This document shows positions 34,004 through 46,900 of a stretch of 64,000 nt of DNA, piece by piece. The notes under the pieces are model-generated. The model saw only the letters and a list, made by a program, of their open reading frames with translations, was not told the origin of the DNA and searched no databases. The DNA is taken from assembly GCF_014805625.2 (NCBI RefSeq), contig NW_023998431.1:5303542-5367541 (forward strand), given 5' to 3'. Numbering within the stretch: position 1 is the first letter of the stretch; each line of letters starts with the position of its first letter. The DNA is from Glossina fuscipes. Its lineage: Eukaryota; Arthropoda; Insecta; Diptera; Glossinidae. The translations under genes and the position numbers were made by a program.

Positions 34004-37000
34004 TTATGATGACAATTCTGTACTTTCTCGTCGCATGCTCATTAATTCATTAAAATCACTTTCCGCGGATTCAATCGACTGTATTGATGGACTTCTCAGC
34101 TTCGTACTAGGTAGAAATTTACCACGACTTTTTAAGGCTGTTAGCTGTAATAAATATTATTAATTTTTTTTTTTAAGGAAAAATTCTTCAGTTATTTTTC
34201 TTTAATTTAATATGAACATGCTTCCGAATGCTTAAAAAGCGCTAATACGAATATACAGACTTTGGCGGAATTTTGCCTAGGTATATAAAAAAATAAAAGT
34301 TAATGTGCTTGTTTCTATTAAAAAAAAAAATGATAATTTACTTTTATTACTATTATATAATACTTTTTCATTTAAGAGAATTTATGACTAAATGAGTTCA
34401 TATCGAAAATAGGAAATAGGAAATATCGTATGTATTTTGTCAAAATACACAATTACCTACGAAATAAACAATTATCAACAATACAAAAAACAAAATTCCG
34501 AAGATTTCCAAGATTATATACAACCAAATCTTTTTTGCACGGTCTTTTTTACACTGTATTTTTTGTCCGATTTTGAAATAACATGGTTGATCAATAAAAA
34601 AAAAGACATGTTTTTACACGAATTCTTTGTTCTAGCTTGAATCTCAAGAATCATTTTTTTTTTAATTCCAATCTTGACAATGTCTTACAGAAGCTTAAGT
34701 GTACAGCAACAAATTAAACTCGACAGTTGTGCTACACATATCTCACATATCTGCTGATGAAAGTATTTTTGATCTTTTCCGTAATAAATGTGTGCCCTTG
34801 TTACCATATAGCGATGAATACTTTTTTATATATTGCACTTATTGATTGAATTTTCACTCTACGTTAATCTTAATTTTCTGTAATAAAAATGAATTGTTCT
34901 TGTTTTATAAAACTGTGAAGTGGACTTCGTCATTATATTTTTTGCACGGATTTTTTGGAAAATATTTAGAGTGTTTTCATCTTACACGATTTTTTAAGGT
35001 TGTGCAACTTATCTCCAAATTTATCGTATGCCGCATGTATGTTTTGGCGCGATTTTTTTCCACAATTTTTCGAAGGAATGTTAAAAATAGTTGGGCATAT
35101 ATATAACATATAAAATGTAATTGTGAAAAACTATAATTATGTGTGAAGCAGCGTTTTCTACACTTCACAATTCAGTTAATTGGATTGCTTGTGAATTTTG
35201 CTGAGTGGGTAGATAAAGTTTTTTTTTTTTTTCAATCAAATACTAATAACATAGAGCAGATCTGTGCAGAATACTATTTATATTTATTAAATTTTTTTTA
35301 GATTTTCACCTTTTTTATATTTATCATCAAAGAATTTCCACCTCGTCTATAATGTTGTGGGATGTGAACTAAAGGCCTCACGCACACGAAATATAAACAC
35401 CAAAGAGATAGTAGCAAAAAAAATAACGAAAGTATGTAACGCATGGAAACAAACAACAGATAATCTCGTAAGTATCAAATATCCTCATATTAATTCGGAC
35501 ATAACTGCTTTTCTATCCACCGCTGACGCTGTTATAATCCCAAGTACGCTCATTAAATTAAAGTCGGTCTCTTTATTGGTTAGTAGCATGTCGTCAAATT
35601 CGAATAAATCCGACCAACAAATCATCCACAATTAAGAGAAATCATGTATATGTAAAGCAGGGGTAAATAGGTATTTTAATTTGTAAAATGCTATGGAAAT
35701 CCATAAAAACATGATTTGAAACATAATACATTGGTCAACAATTCCTGGCATACGTAGACCGTTTTGAGAAAATGCCACAACTCAACAAACGACGCTTTTC
35801 AATCACTCGTTTACGAGTTGGATTGATTTTATGACGTAACTTTTGTTATTTTGAAATAGATGCAAATATCAAAGTTTTTTGTGTAGATGAGACATTGTTC
35901 TTTTATGGGGAAAAATACCGCACAAGCTCAGAATTAAGTTGAAAAGTACTGAAGCGAAAGCGATGCTTCCCCACCGAAAAAACAGATCGTGGTGATTTGC
36001 TGAATGTAAACTGGGTCGTATGGACACGGACGCGAGGCTGAACGTAGTACATACTCAAATGTTATTCATGATTACCGTGGTGATTAGAAATTATCCAAAA
36101 AAAAAAATTCTAAAAATTATGCTTGATGATCGAAAAGTGAACTTGTAAGAGATATTTGATGTCATTACGTTATCAAAAGAAGGATGGGGCCAGGTTTAGC
36201 CACAATGGAGCAAGTGCACTATCATGTCACAATTTGAAGTTCGACTTTGCTGCCCCCATCTAGTGTATTCTTCAAATCTGATTCTCAGCGCTGCCAGTTA
36301 TCCGTTGATAATTTTAAAAAAATACTTCACAAAAAACATTTGAGCCAGACGATAAGGTCGTTGCGGAAACTGAAATGGATTTTGAGTAGCTTGAGAAACC
36401 GTTCTATAAAAAAGACATCGGAATATTAGAGAAATGTTGAGACCGATTGTTGTCAAGCAATGTTAGCAACACAAAAATTTTACTTACTTTCGGGAAGTAT
36501 TGGTCGCTGCACTATGCATAGGAAACCGCATTTCGTTGATATGGTTAGTGTGTGTTAATAAATGTTTCCTATCTTTTGAAAGTGTTACTTTAATGAAAAC
36601 AGCGTCGGCGAAATCCCCTCAAGGATTTTCTCCATACGTTCTTGCCAATTGAATTGGGATAGACAGGAAAGTTCCTTTACAATTTTGTCATCATTTCTCA
36701 GTCAACGTTAGCTTACCGGTATAAACCAGATTGTAGGGTATGTGCGTATATGTAAAAATAGGGAATTACTTTATTAACAACTAGGTATAGGATACATTAA
36801 AAAGTCAATTGCACAAAAACAAGGAAAACCTAATTCACGGATATCGAGATTAAGCGTCTTATAAAGGAAATGAAATCAAACTCGAAATCCAATTTTTTTA
36901 AAAACTTCTTGCCTATAAATCTACGATCTGCTACTGCGTACAAAAAGTAACACCAATTTTTTTTTTTTCTTTTTAAAATCTAATCTTCGAAATCTATTCC

Positions 37001-40000
37001 ATTTTCTTCAAAGTAGCCATGCAGTTGAAATGCGAACGATGTTTATGATGTGAAATCTGAGACAAATGTCTGTTATATTGTTAGCAATTTATAGAAAGAA
37101 AAAGTTTCCAGTATTCGGTATACCCGCGCAATTTAACTTGAGCATTGGTCTTACTTTTTGCACACAGTATCATATATGCCGCACATGTTCCCAACATATA
37201 TTGACATTCTCAACTGTTTTGCCTTTGGAGTTTCTTTTTGACGCATGCAAAGGTTAGATGTGTTTTGGGGCGCATAGCGATTTGTTGCTATCGAAAAAAA
37301 TGGATCAAAGGATTTGGATTAAATTTAGTCTCGAAAATAAAATGAAATGCCTTAACTCGCTTTAAATGTTCAATGTGGCATTTGGCGCGCCTAGTTTGAG
37401 CACAAAAATGCTATAAGTGGTATAAACTTGTCACAGAAGGCTGAGAAGATGTTGATGACGATGACTGAAGTAGTGAAGAAAATTGTTATGGAGGATTTAC
37501 CAAGTCACTATTAGAGAAGTTGCTGAGGATGTCGACGTATCGGCTGGCTCATGCCATGCAATTTTTTTCGATGTTCTGGGGACGACACTTGTGGCCGCAA
37601 GGACTGTTCCGAAATTTGCGAAATTTTGACTAAAAGAAGCATTGCATGAGATCTAAATTTATTCGAAAGGGTCATAACTGATGACGAAACATGGGTATAT
37701 GGTTATGACGTCGAGACCAATGAAAGCGGCCAGAAGACGCAAGACCGGAAAGGCCACATTAAGTTCGGTCAAATATCACCGCTTTGCCCACAATTTTCTT
37801 CGAATACGTTTGTGGGATGCATCGTAAGTTCTCGCACTATTTTTGAGGGAAAATGAAACGTAAACATTTTTTTTTTGAGCACACCTCGTACAGCAGCTAC
37901 ATCGGGTGAGCATAGCGAACGTTACGATAGAGTTTGAACGAATGTCAATTCCTGTATGAGGCTGCTTTTAATAAAATTAAATTTAATCAAAGGTAATATA
38001 TGTAAATAATAAGAAAACGCTTTATTGGCGGCTTTAGAGTGAACTTTGTATATATGCCGTGCGGATGTTAAATAGGCGAATAATTTTTCTTGATGCCCAT
38101 TACAAGGGTACACAGGGAAAGTGAAAAAGAAAGAAAATAAATACAAAAATAAATAGATAAATAAATATAATAGAATAATATGATAGAAGAATGTAGGGAA
38201 AATTATCGTATTAAATGAATACATATGTATAACTTTTTTCAATAAATATTTTATTAGAACATATTGCGCCTCTTTCCATTTCTCTCTTCTTTCTAGCCGC
38301 CAGTGTCTCGCAAAACCTTATAACTGTAGTTCGATGTAAAAACAAAAGAAACCTTAAGCAATAATTGAAAAATTTCAAATGAGTACCGAGCGCTGCCGAT
38401 TGTGTTTACTACGAACAATCGTTTAGCAAACAGTATTTCAGCCTTTTGTACCGTATAGATCAACCTTCAATATTTAACAACGCAGGAAAAACTTAGTTTC
38501 CAATTACACTCTACACCACTTGTAGTACTACAAGAGTATATTAAGTTTGCGCCCCAAAAGGCGTAGAGACAGATCCATCTTTTACAATACCGATAAATTC
38601 AGAGTTACCTTCTAAATCAATCTAAGTTCGTCTGCCCGATCGTTCGCTCAGTTTTCTTTTGTTCAATTTACAGGTCGCAATTTTCTAAACACTTGGATGA
38701 AATTTGGTACAGTAAAGTGTTTTGGCCTAAGGTAGACGAACGGTATTGGAAATGTTTCGGATTGGACTATTTATCATGTAGCAGCTTATTTTAAAAAGTC
38801 GCTACATAAACAATGGTATTAAACGAAGTGGTGTAGGGTATTTAATGGTGGACCACGTCCCACTATAGTATTTTTACTTGTTTTCACATATGTATTCCTT
38901 TAAATGTACGTCAATATATACGACTGCTTTTGCCAGTTTGCTACTTGCTCTGCGGACAGTTTATTATAATTTATTGGCACTAGAACTACCGAAGCTATTG
39001 AGTTCCACTTTCTGTTTAAAAATTACGAAATGCTACTTACTTTTAAACCACACATTCAAAGTCGTTAAAAAGTGCATGAAGCCAAGTGTAAACAATGGAA
39101 AAATTTTGCAAAATTATACATTGTCAGAGATCGTTATGAAATTTAATACAAATATTTATCTGACTAATAGATTTGATGCGGTCTAAAATTGGTCTACATC
39201 AATAAGCCCAGCAATTCATTTAAAATTGATAAAAAGGCTCGAATGTCATATTTTTGTACACTTGCAGTGATAGATAGACAGACACCTTATCCTTTTTGGT
39301 GTATTCGAGAGAATGATGAAACAATTTCAAAAGATCGCAATTTTATTTTAACGCAATTAACTTTTAACTTTAACTTAAACTTATTTCAACAATGTGCAGG
39401 ATCTGTAGGTGATGATTCAAGCTATTAATGATCAAAGCAATAGCTTTGGGTTAAACCTAAATGTTAGCAAAATCAAATTTATGATCGTAAGTCGGGCGAA
39501 AATTTCGTATGTAAATGCCGCTCTATGAATTAGTGATTAAAATGTGGAAAGGATTTTGCAAGTTTGCATACCTTGGATCCATATTACAGAATTGTGGCAA
39601 GGGTTTAACGTGGGTACCTGCCTGAAAGGCTAATACCCCACGGTGGCCCAAGCTACTTTAAGCGTATTACGCCCCCTGGCGAGTTAGACAATCCCCGGAT
39701 CCATATTACACGAAGACTGTGAAGCGACGGGGAAATAGAAAAAGGAATAGAAATGCCAAGATCAGCGTACACAAAATATCGGAAAATTTTAGCAAGCCGG
39801 AAACTGAGCTGATTCCTTCGCCTCAAATTAAGTTCATGTAATTACCAACGTGAAGAGAGATATCATCTATCTCATATTCTGTGTATTACATACGACTGCA
39901 CAAACTTTATATACGACACATGATAGATTATCTAATTACGCTCATATCCGCAGAACATTTTTTTTTTTGTTTCCTTTTCAGATCATCAATAGAGGACTAC

Positions 40001-40920
40001 AAAATAGCTTAAGAAATGAAGAAACTTACAGTTATTATCAAGTTTTTCTTGATACACATTGATTCAGAATCAATATTCTCGATTGTGCCAAATCTTCGGT
40101 ACATGAAGTTCGTCTTGAATTGTGGCAAACCTCAAAAAATATGAGGAAAAAACAAATGTTCAAAACTAATGTTATATTCTGCAAGACTCTGTCACTTCAC
40201 GGAAAGGCGCGTCACTTTAAGAGAAGACTTGGCGAAACTTCTATGACGACTTTCCCTTGTATTCTTTGCCATTAAGCTGGGCAGATTTTGATTCTTTAAC
40301 ACAACTTTTTCGTACAAGTATGCTTTGACAGTAACAATAATCAATCTGAATATTTGATTTGGGTCTGTATTCGGTTTTTGACGCTGGAGTGAATATCTTA
40401 TTGCCGCCAATTGCGATTTTCTTGAATAATTATATTGTTTAGAGGTCAATTAATGTTGTGTAAATATTGTAGACAGCTATGATAAATTCCGCAAAAAGTA
40501 TGAACAAATTAGTTAGTGAAAGTGACGACATTATGGACCAAAATTGCACATATCTTATGTCTAAATCCAATAAAAATAAAAGTTGTTTCTATATCTCTAC
40601 AATTTGCAAAAATTAAAGGAAAACTTGCAGTTGCCAAAAGCCCATCATCAACTCCTCAGGTGTATTAGAGCGAAGAAGTGTATGCTAAGAGTCCCCAATT
40701 AACAATCGCATTAACAATTGTGATCGGGTAAAGAAGCCTGGGCCGATTAACACAATTTTTAGAACGTTTTACTAAATATAAAAAATTTATATAACGAATT
40801 TTTAAGCATAATTCACACGTTCTCTCAAATCACTATTTCAATTAGCATTTTAAGCATTAAGAAAAAAAAAAAAAGAAGGAATTTATCTAAATTAAATATG
40901 AATAGGTCTAGGGTTGATTA

Positions 40921-40967
<47 letters not shown>

Positions 40968-43900
40968 CATTTATAGAGGACAATCATGCAAACAGTTTTC
41001 TTGCTACTATAGAAATGAGGTGAACAAATCAATTTATGTAAATTAATTTATGAAAAACTAAAGCAATATGCATTCCGGATACAAAAAGAAAACTCAATTT
41101 TCTTTATTCGATATATATATTGTTTTTTCTTTTGAGTGAATGTAATTGCTTAATGACCTGTTACACGTTTAGCTTATCCATTTCCACGGTTCAGTATCTG
41201 GGCTTGTTATTGGCGTGGGATACTACAAAAATATAGGCGGAAATTTATAAAAAATATGTACACATTTTTCTTTCCTTCGTGAACAAGACACGGCAGAGTT
41301 AGAGAAAAATTCGTTACGTAAATATGAACCGTACATTGAAATAAAATTTAAAAGTAACTGAAATAATGAAATTTATGTGTTTGCGTGAACGAGCTTATGT
41401 TTCGATTAATGTTTAATGCGTGAAATTAATACAAATTCAATCAAAGAAAGGAAGCAAATAACGTGTGTTAAAAACAAACAGACGGTAATGATAGTAAAAA
41501 AAAAAAAAAATAAAAAAATAAACATAAATAAAAATAAAAGAAAAGATAGAAAGAGAAAATCTCGACAGCTCTTAGCCAAGTGTTTTAAAAGCGCGAAACG
41601 GAAAAATTGTCATTTACAAAGATTTTCAATATTTCGCTCAGAAAACAGTATAAAGAAAATTATAGAAAAGTAGTATGAAATTTGTGTTAGCATACCTCTG
41701 CTTTAAGATCGGCAATTTTATCTTGTAGGTCACGTACCTTATCGGATTCATCTAAATTAGAACGTAGCTCGCCTTCAGCCAACATTTCTGAATTCTAGTG
41801 AGAGGAAAGAGAAGCATTGATTTCATTGCCAATATGGAATTTTCAATTTATTAGGATTTTTCAAACGACCTTTGTTTCTAATCTAGAGATCTCCTGTTTC
41901 AGCTCGGCCACCGTCTGAGATTGTTCAGTAAATTTAATTTTAACATTCATCAATTCATCCTTCATACGGGACTCTAGATCCGAATATCTGCAATAAAGAA
42001 GCAATTTTACATTTAAAATTATTGAAATATTAACGAATTTGAATCGATGTGCGCTTATCTGTTTAACCTGTGTTGCTGTTCCCTAGCTTTGTTGGCCATT
42101 TCTTTTTCGCGTGTCAAAGCGGTTTCTAATTCTTCTCGCAATTTTTTGTTCTCCTCATCTTGGCGTCGCAACTGATTGGTTGATACTTGAACTTGCGTTT
42201 CTAATTCCATTACTTTTAAACGTAATTCTTTTAATTCAGTCAGTGTCTCCATTTCTCTGATTCGCGTTGTCATAAGTTCTTCTTCAAGCTTTTGTGCATG
42301 TTCATTAGATTTGGATGAATCGAAGAGATTCGTTAATAATTTCTTTGGCGTAGAATCTACAGGATGTGAATTATGATCGTTACGTTGCTCTTGAAGTTGA
42401 CGTTGCCATTGAGTGCTTAACTCTTGAACACGTTGTTTGAGATCTTTTAATGAGAGACTTGCCTCCGCCTCTCTCAGTTTACTAGCAATTAGTTCGTCTT
42501 GCAAATGTGCTACGGAATTATCGGGGGTAGTCTCACGCAGTGTTTTCTTATCTTCCTCAAGCTCTTCAATTTTGCCTTTAAGACTGCGTATTTGATCTTC
42601 ACTTTCAGCTAAACTTTGTCGCACTTTAACCAACTCTTCCAATAGACAAGACACCATTTCATCGCGTTGCTTAAGTGCCTCTTCTTTCATACACAATTCA
42701 TCTAACGATGATTGGCGGGAATTATTCTACATTGATAAAGAATTTTGAATTATTTAATTTTACAAATAAAAAATAGTTTTAATAAAAGTACATGCGCTTT
42801 TCAAAAACTATATCTGAAATAGTGTTAGCAGATGCGAATAAGTAGCAAATGTACTAAATCATGGATAATAAAAAATAATTTTATTAATTAAAGCGATGAA
42901 AACTGAATCAAGCTCAGCCTTCGAAACTTACATATTTAATAAAAAAATGATTTGGAAACTCGAGTATTTTGTGCGGCACAAATTTCAAATATCTATCGGT
43001 ACAAAGCCAATGCTGAGTAGAAAAGACAATTTCTACATCTTTTCTACAAAATGAACGGGAAATGCTTCTATCGAACCAGCACGCAAAACTTTGGAAAGGC
43101 AACAGAGTGCTGTGAATTTATAAACAGAAACATCACTAGTGTGTCAGCTATTGAAGCAATATATAATGATATATAATCGAAAATTTATATATCTGCTCTA
43201 TCTGCTTCAGAAAAACAAGGTGATCATCGGAATCGATCAAAGCGTTTTCATGCCAGCTCGTCACAAAAACATGACGAGCAAATATTGATTTTTGTTTTAC
43301 TGTAGGTAAATCTCTCAGAGAAACATTTTAACGGATCGAAAAAGCTTATATGGATGATTGCTTATTCCCTGACAGGTGCATTCAATTGCGTATAAATCAA
43401 GCATAGGCAATTTCAGGACGGTAGTGATGCTTCGTGAGACAATCCAAAGCCTGATCTGCCAATAGATAAAAGTGCGTTGACAATGCATGCCTACAATGTG
43501 TTTCTGATATGCAAAGCTAAGGAAAGTAAATACGCGTAAAATATGAGTAATGAAACTTTTGATAAACTGCTTAAACAAACACACTTTAGAGAAACTATTG
43601 CGTAGTGTCGTCGCTGTTCGTGAATTTTTGAGTGTTTGCACTTATAAATATTTCTCGTTTTTAAAGCTGGCATTAGCCATAAAAAGACGGTTTCATGACA
43701 ATAAATGCAGTTGAAGTCGAAGAAACCATTACGAGAAACATTGAGCTCTCTCCGAGAAATGACATGGAAAAATTGATATTATCGTTTGTTCAACGAGCAC
43801 GGCGTGGTATTGATGCGGATTAGATATATTTTGATTATTTTTTCCCCGTGAAGCTTGTCTGCCATGCGTTGCCCCATTTTCTGCCTTTGCGAAAAGATGG

Positions 43901-46900
43901 ACTATCTTAACACTTGTTCGCATCGTTGCTAAGCTACTAAGCTGATAATTGAGCGGGATTGAAAGCTGAATAAAGCGATTATAAAAGTTGAATAACATTA
44001 GAAAATACAAACATGAATAAAAAATTGAAATCATGCTTTATTTTATAAGCAAACAAAAACATTGTAGTCGAGCATGGCCAACAATTATTTAATTCTCTAC
44101 ACCACGCACTTCGCTAATACAAATCTTCGTAGATTTCATATTTACGATGTACAAAATTTAACTATATACTCCACCAACCTTCGTGTTCTTCATGTCATAA
44201 TAAAGTGTGTTGCTAGACCTATCTATATTTCAGAAAAGTTCTTATTTACTTAGCGCTTAAACAGTCGAGCTACGTAGTCGAAATATGCTGCAGTATCAAT
44301 AGCATTATAATTATCGGCAAATTTTCATGATAAATCGTTAAAAATGAAACCTTTTCCCTATATAAGGCCTTGAAGAATCCGTACTTTTCGTGGGAGCCAC
44401 TATATGAAGCAGGATTCAAAACACTGACGCTTCCGATTCAAATATTTCACTTTATTATTTTATGTTATTTTGGGTAGAAATTTTGGAGTTTACAAATTTT
44501 TTTCATTAAACACTTTTTCAAAATAAAGCATTATACGAGAAGTGATCGTGAAAGCGATCAGGTCCAATCGATTTTCGATAAATTTTGTCATTGGGTCATA
44601 ATACATCTAAGTACCAAATTTTATTAAAATATCTCACAAATTTCTAACCTATAGCTTGAACAAACAGATAGACAGCAGATGGGCAGCCAGACGGGGAAGC
44701 TTAAACCAAATTAAAAAATGATTTCGAGTCGATTATTGTAACGTGAGGTGGGTTTATCTTGCGACCCACCATCGACACGAACGTAATGGATCCTATACCA
44801 AAAGCGGTATGGGGTATAAAAAAATGTATAGTTGCCATTAAGTGTGTGTATTGAGTTGAGAAGAAAAATTACAATGTACGAAATATGCTATAAAATATTT
44901 CAGAGAAGTAAACGCATTTCAGAAAGAAGAACTTTAAAAGCAGAAAAGACAGAAAAACACTTATTGAGGTCTCATCTTTGCATCATCCCCAAAATTCCCA
45001 TATACTATATACAATCTTCGAAATACGTAAAACACTAAATTGATTATAAAAAACTCTAGAGGCATATGCATATTCCATAGTCTTGATATATGTTATGCCT
45101 TAAAAGCTGTGCTTAACGCCCTTTCTAATTGTTCGCAATACATGCATTAATGGTCCCCCATGACGGTGAAATCAGGCCATATTGTAAAATACGCTGACGA
45201 TAACAAATTGTTCTCCTCCCTTCACCTAAAATCGCACTTCTCTCTCCATCCATCTGATTCACCTGATTCGGCCACATCGTGCTCGTGTAATCTTACGAAA
45301 TTAAATTCAAAAAAAAAAAAACACAATTTGCATCCTTAAGGAGGAGTCCATTTTCTATCGATAGCTTCACGATCGATAGATTCGTTCACTGATTTCGGGG
45401 TTGTATTTGACCAAAAATTACGATTTCATTTGTATGTAGAATCCAACGCCAGATCAGCGCTGGACTTTATTAAACGATGGTGTAGAGAACTTGACGATCT
45501 GTACATTGCAAAAAGGCTAAACATAAGTTTCGTAAGACAAGTGCTTAAATATGTCGTGGTCGTATAATATCCGCTCTACTGATTTTATGTTGATTCAATA
45601 GAATCAGTTCAGAAGCAATTCTTTCAATTCTGCCCTTAATAATTTGGATTGAGTTGGATAAGTCTGTTTATCATCTTATGCAAATACATAATTACTCTTA
45701 GAATTAATTCACTTCGCAAACTTAGATTTATAGGTTAGATGTCGCCTTCCTAGGTAACTTGGAAAACAATATCATTGACTCGACTCGCCGGTTTAATGAA
45801 CTTTATTGGTTGGAAATTCATTGTTCTTCTACAAGCTTTATTTTCCTATAAGGCAGCCAATGCAGATAACTGCGAGGTTTTCAACCTGTTAAGGGTGGGT
45901 TCCTTGTAAACATCTCAAAGATATCTATAATTTAAATTTGAGTGTCCGACTATATTACTACCATCAAATCAATTCTCCTTAATGCCTTGCTTACGTAATA
46001 AATTAAGTAACTTTCATTTTTTAAAGGTTCGTATGATTCATAAATTAAACTAAACGTGTTCATTATTATCGACAGGCAACCTTTGGCATGTTTGCAACAG
46101 CTTAGCGGCTCACGGTAAACCCTAATTTGCTTTATATGCGCTTTTCTGTTTCTTTAATATTTCGATTATACCCTACACCGCTTGTGGTACAAAGGTGTAT
46201 TAAGTTTGTGCGGATGTATACAACAGCCAGAAGAGCTTGAGATAGAACAACTTCTTATTGTTATACCGCTTGAGATGGTGTATCGGTTCGTTCACCCGGC
46301 TTGTCTTGAATTTACGTTCAACCGAGAGCCCGCCATTTTTGAAGCATTGTAATGAAGCTTGGTACACTCTTTTAATCTCAGCTACTTTTTGGACAACTAC
46401 CGACCACTTATTTTAAAAACCCATTATTTGAATAAATGCATTAAACGAAATGGTCTAGGGCGTTTAATGGTAGGTCGGGCGATAACATAGTGTCTTTACT
46501 TTTATTTAGTGTTGTTATCTTCGTTTCGTTGGTTGTTCTTTTTTACTTCGCAATAAATCATAATTTAGCAAGAACACAAACTTGCGATTTTTTGACAAAA
46601 ACCCGAACCTCAAACTCGAATGTCAATCATCCTTACATTGGTGTGTTCATCATATGGAGAAAAACAACAAAAGTTATCTCATTCATTTAAAATGTACTTT
46701 CCCTTACTATTAGCTCTTGTTAAATCAAATACACTATTTTCTCATTCATATATATAACATGCAGAATTTGATTTTTTATGCGAAAAGGAAAGAAGATTGA
46801 GAAGAAGAATGTAGTACACCGCGCGTAAAAGAAACTTCCAATGTGTCAGAGGGATAGGTAAATGCTTTTGGAAGGCCCTCATTGTAAGATTTCAGTACAC

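Larger units (their letters stand above)
34145..41695 (-). other. Evi5 last intron (7.5 kb), repeat-filled
   Basis: Donor GTATGC follows ...KIADLKAE at 41696, and acceptor TTACAG precedes LTALKSRGKF at 34144. Inside are a mariner remnant (37320-37890), a family-C repeat (38508-38880), a LINE fragment with a small insert (39392-39840) and an (AT)n tract. The stretches 34150-37300 and 39850-41690 show no recognised gene. The frame at 35357-35635 is unidentified and unsupported. Confidence 0.75.

Noticed and set aside
35357..35635. A 92-codon frame in the last Evi5 intron with a faint resemblance to a MADF-type DNA-binding domain
   Set aside because: The key aromatic and Trp positions cannot be aligned convincingly and the upstream frame is broken.
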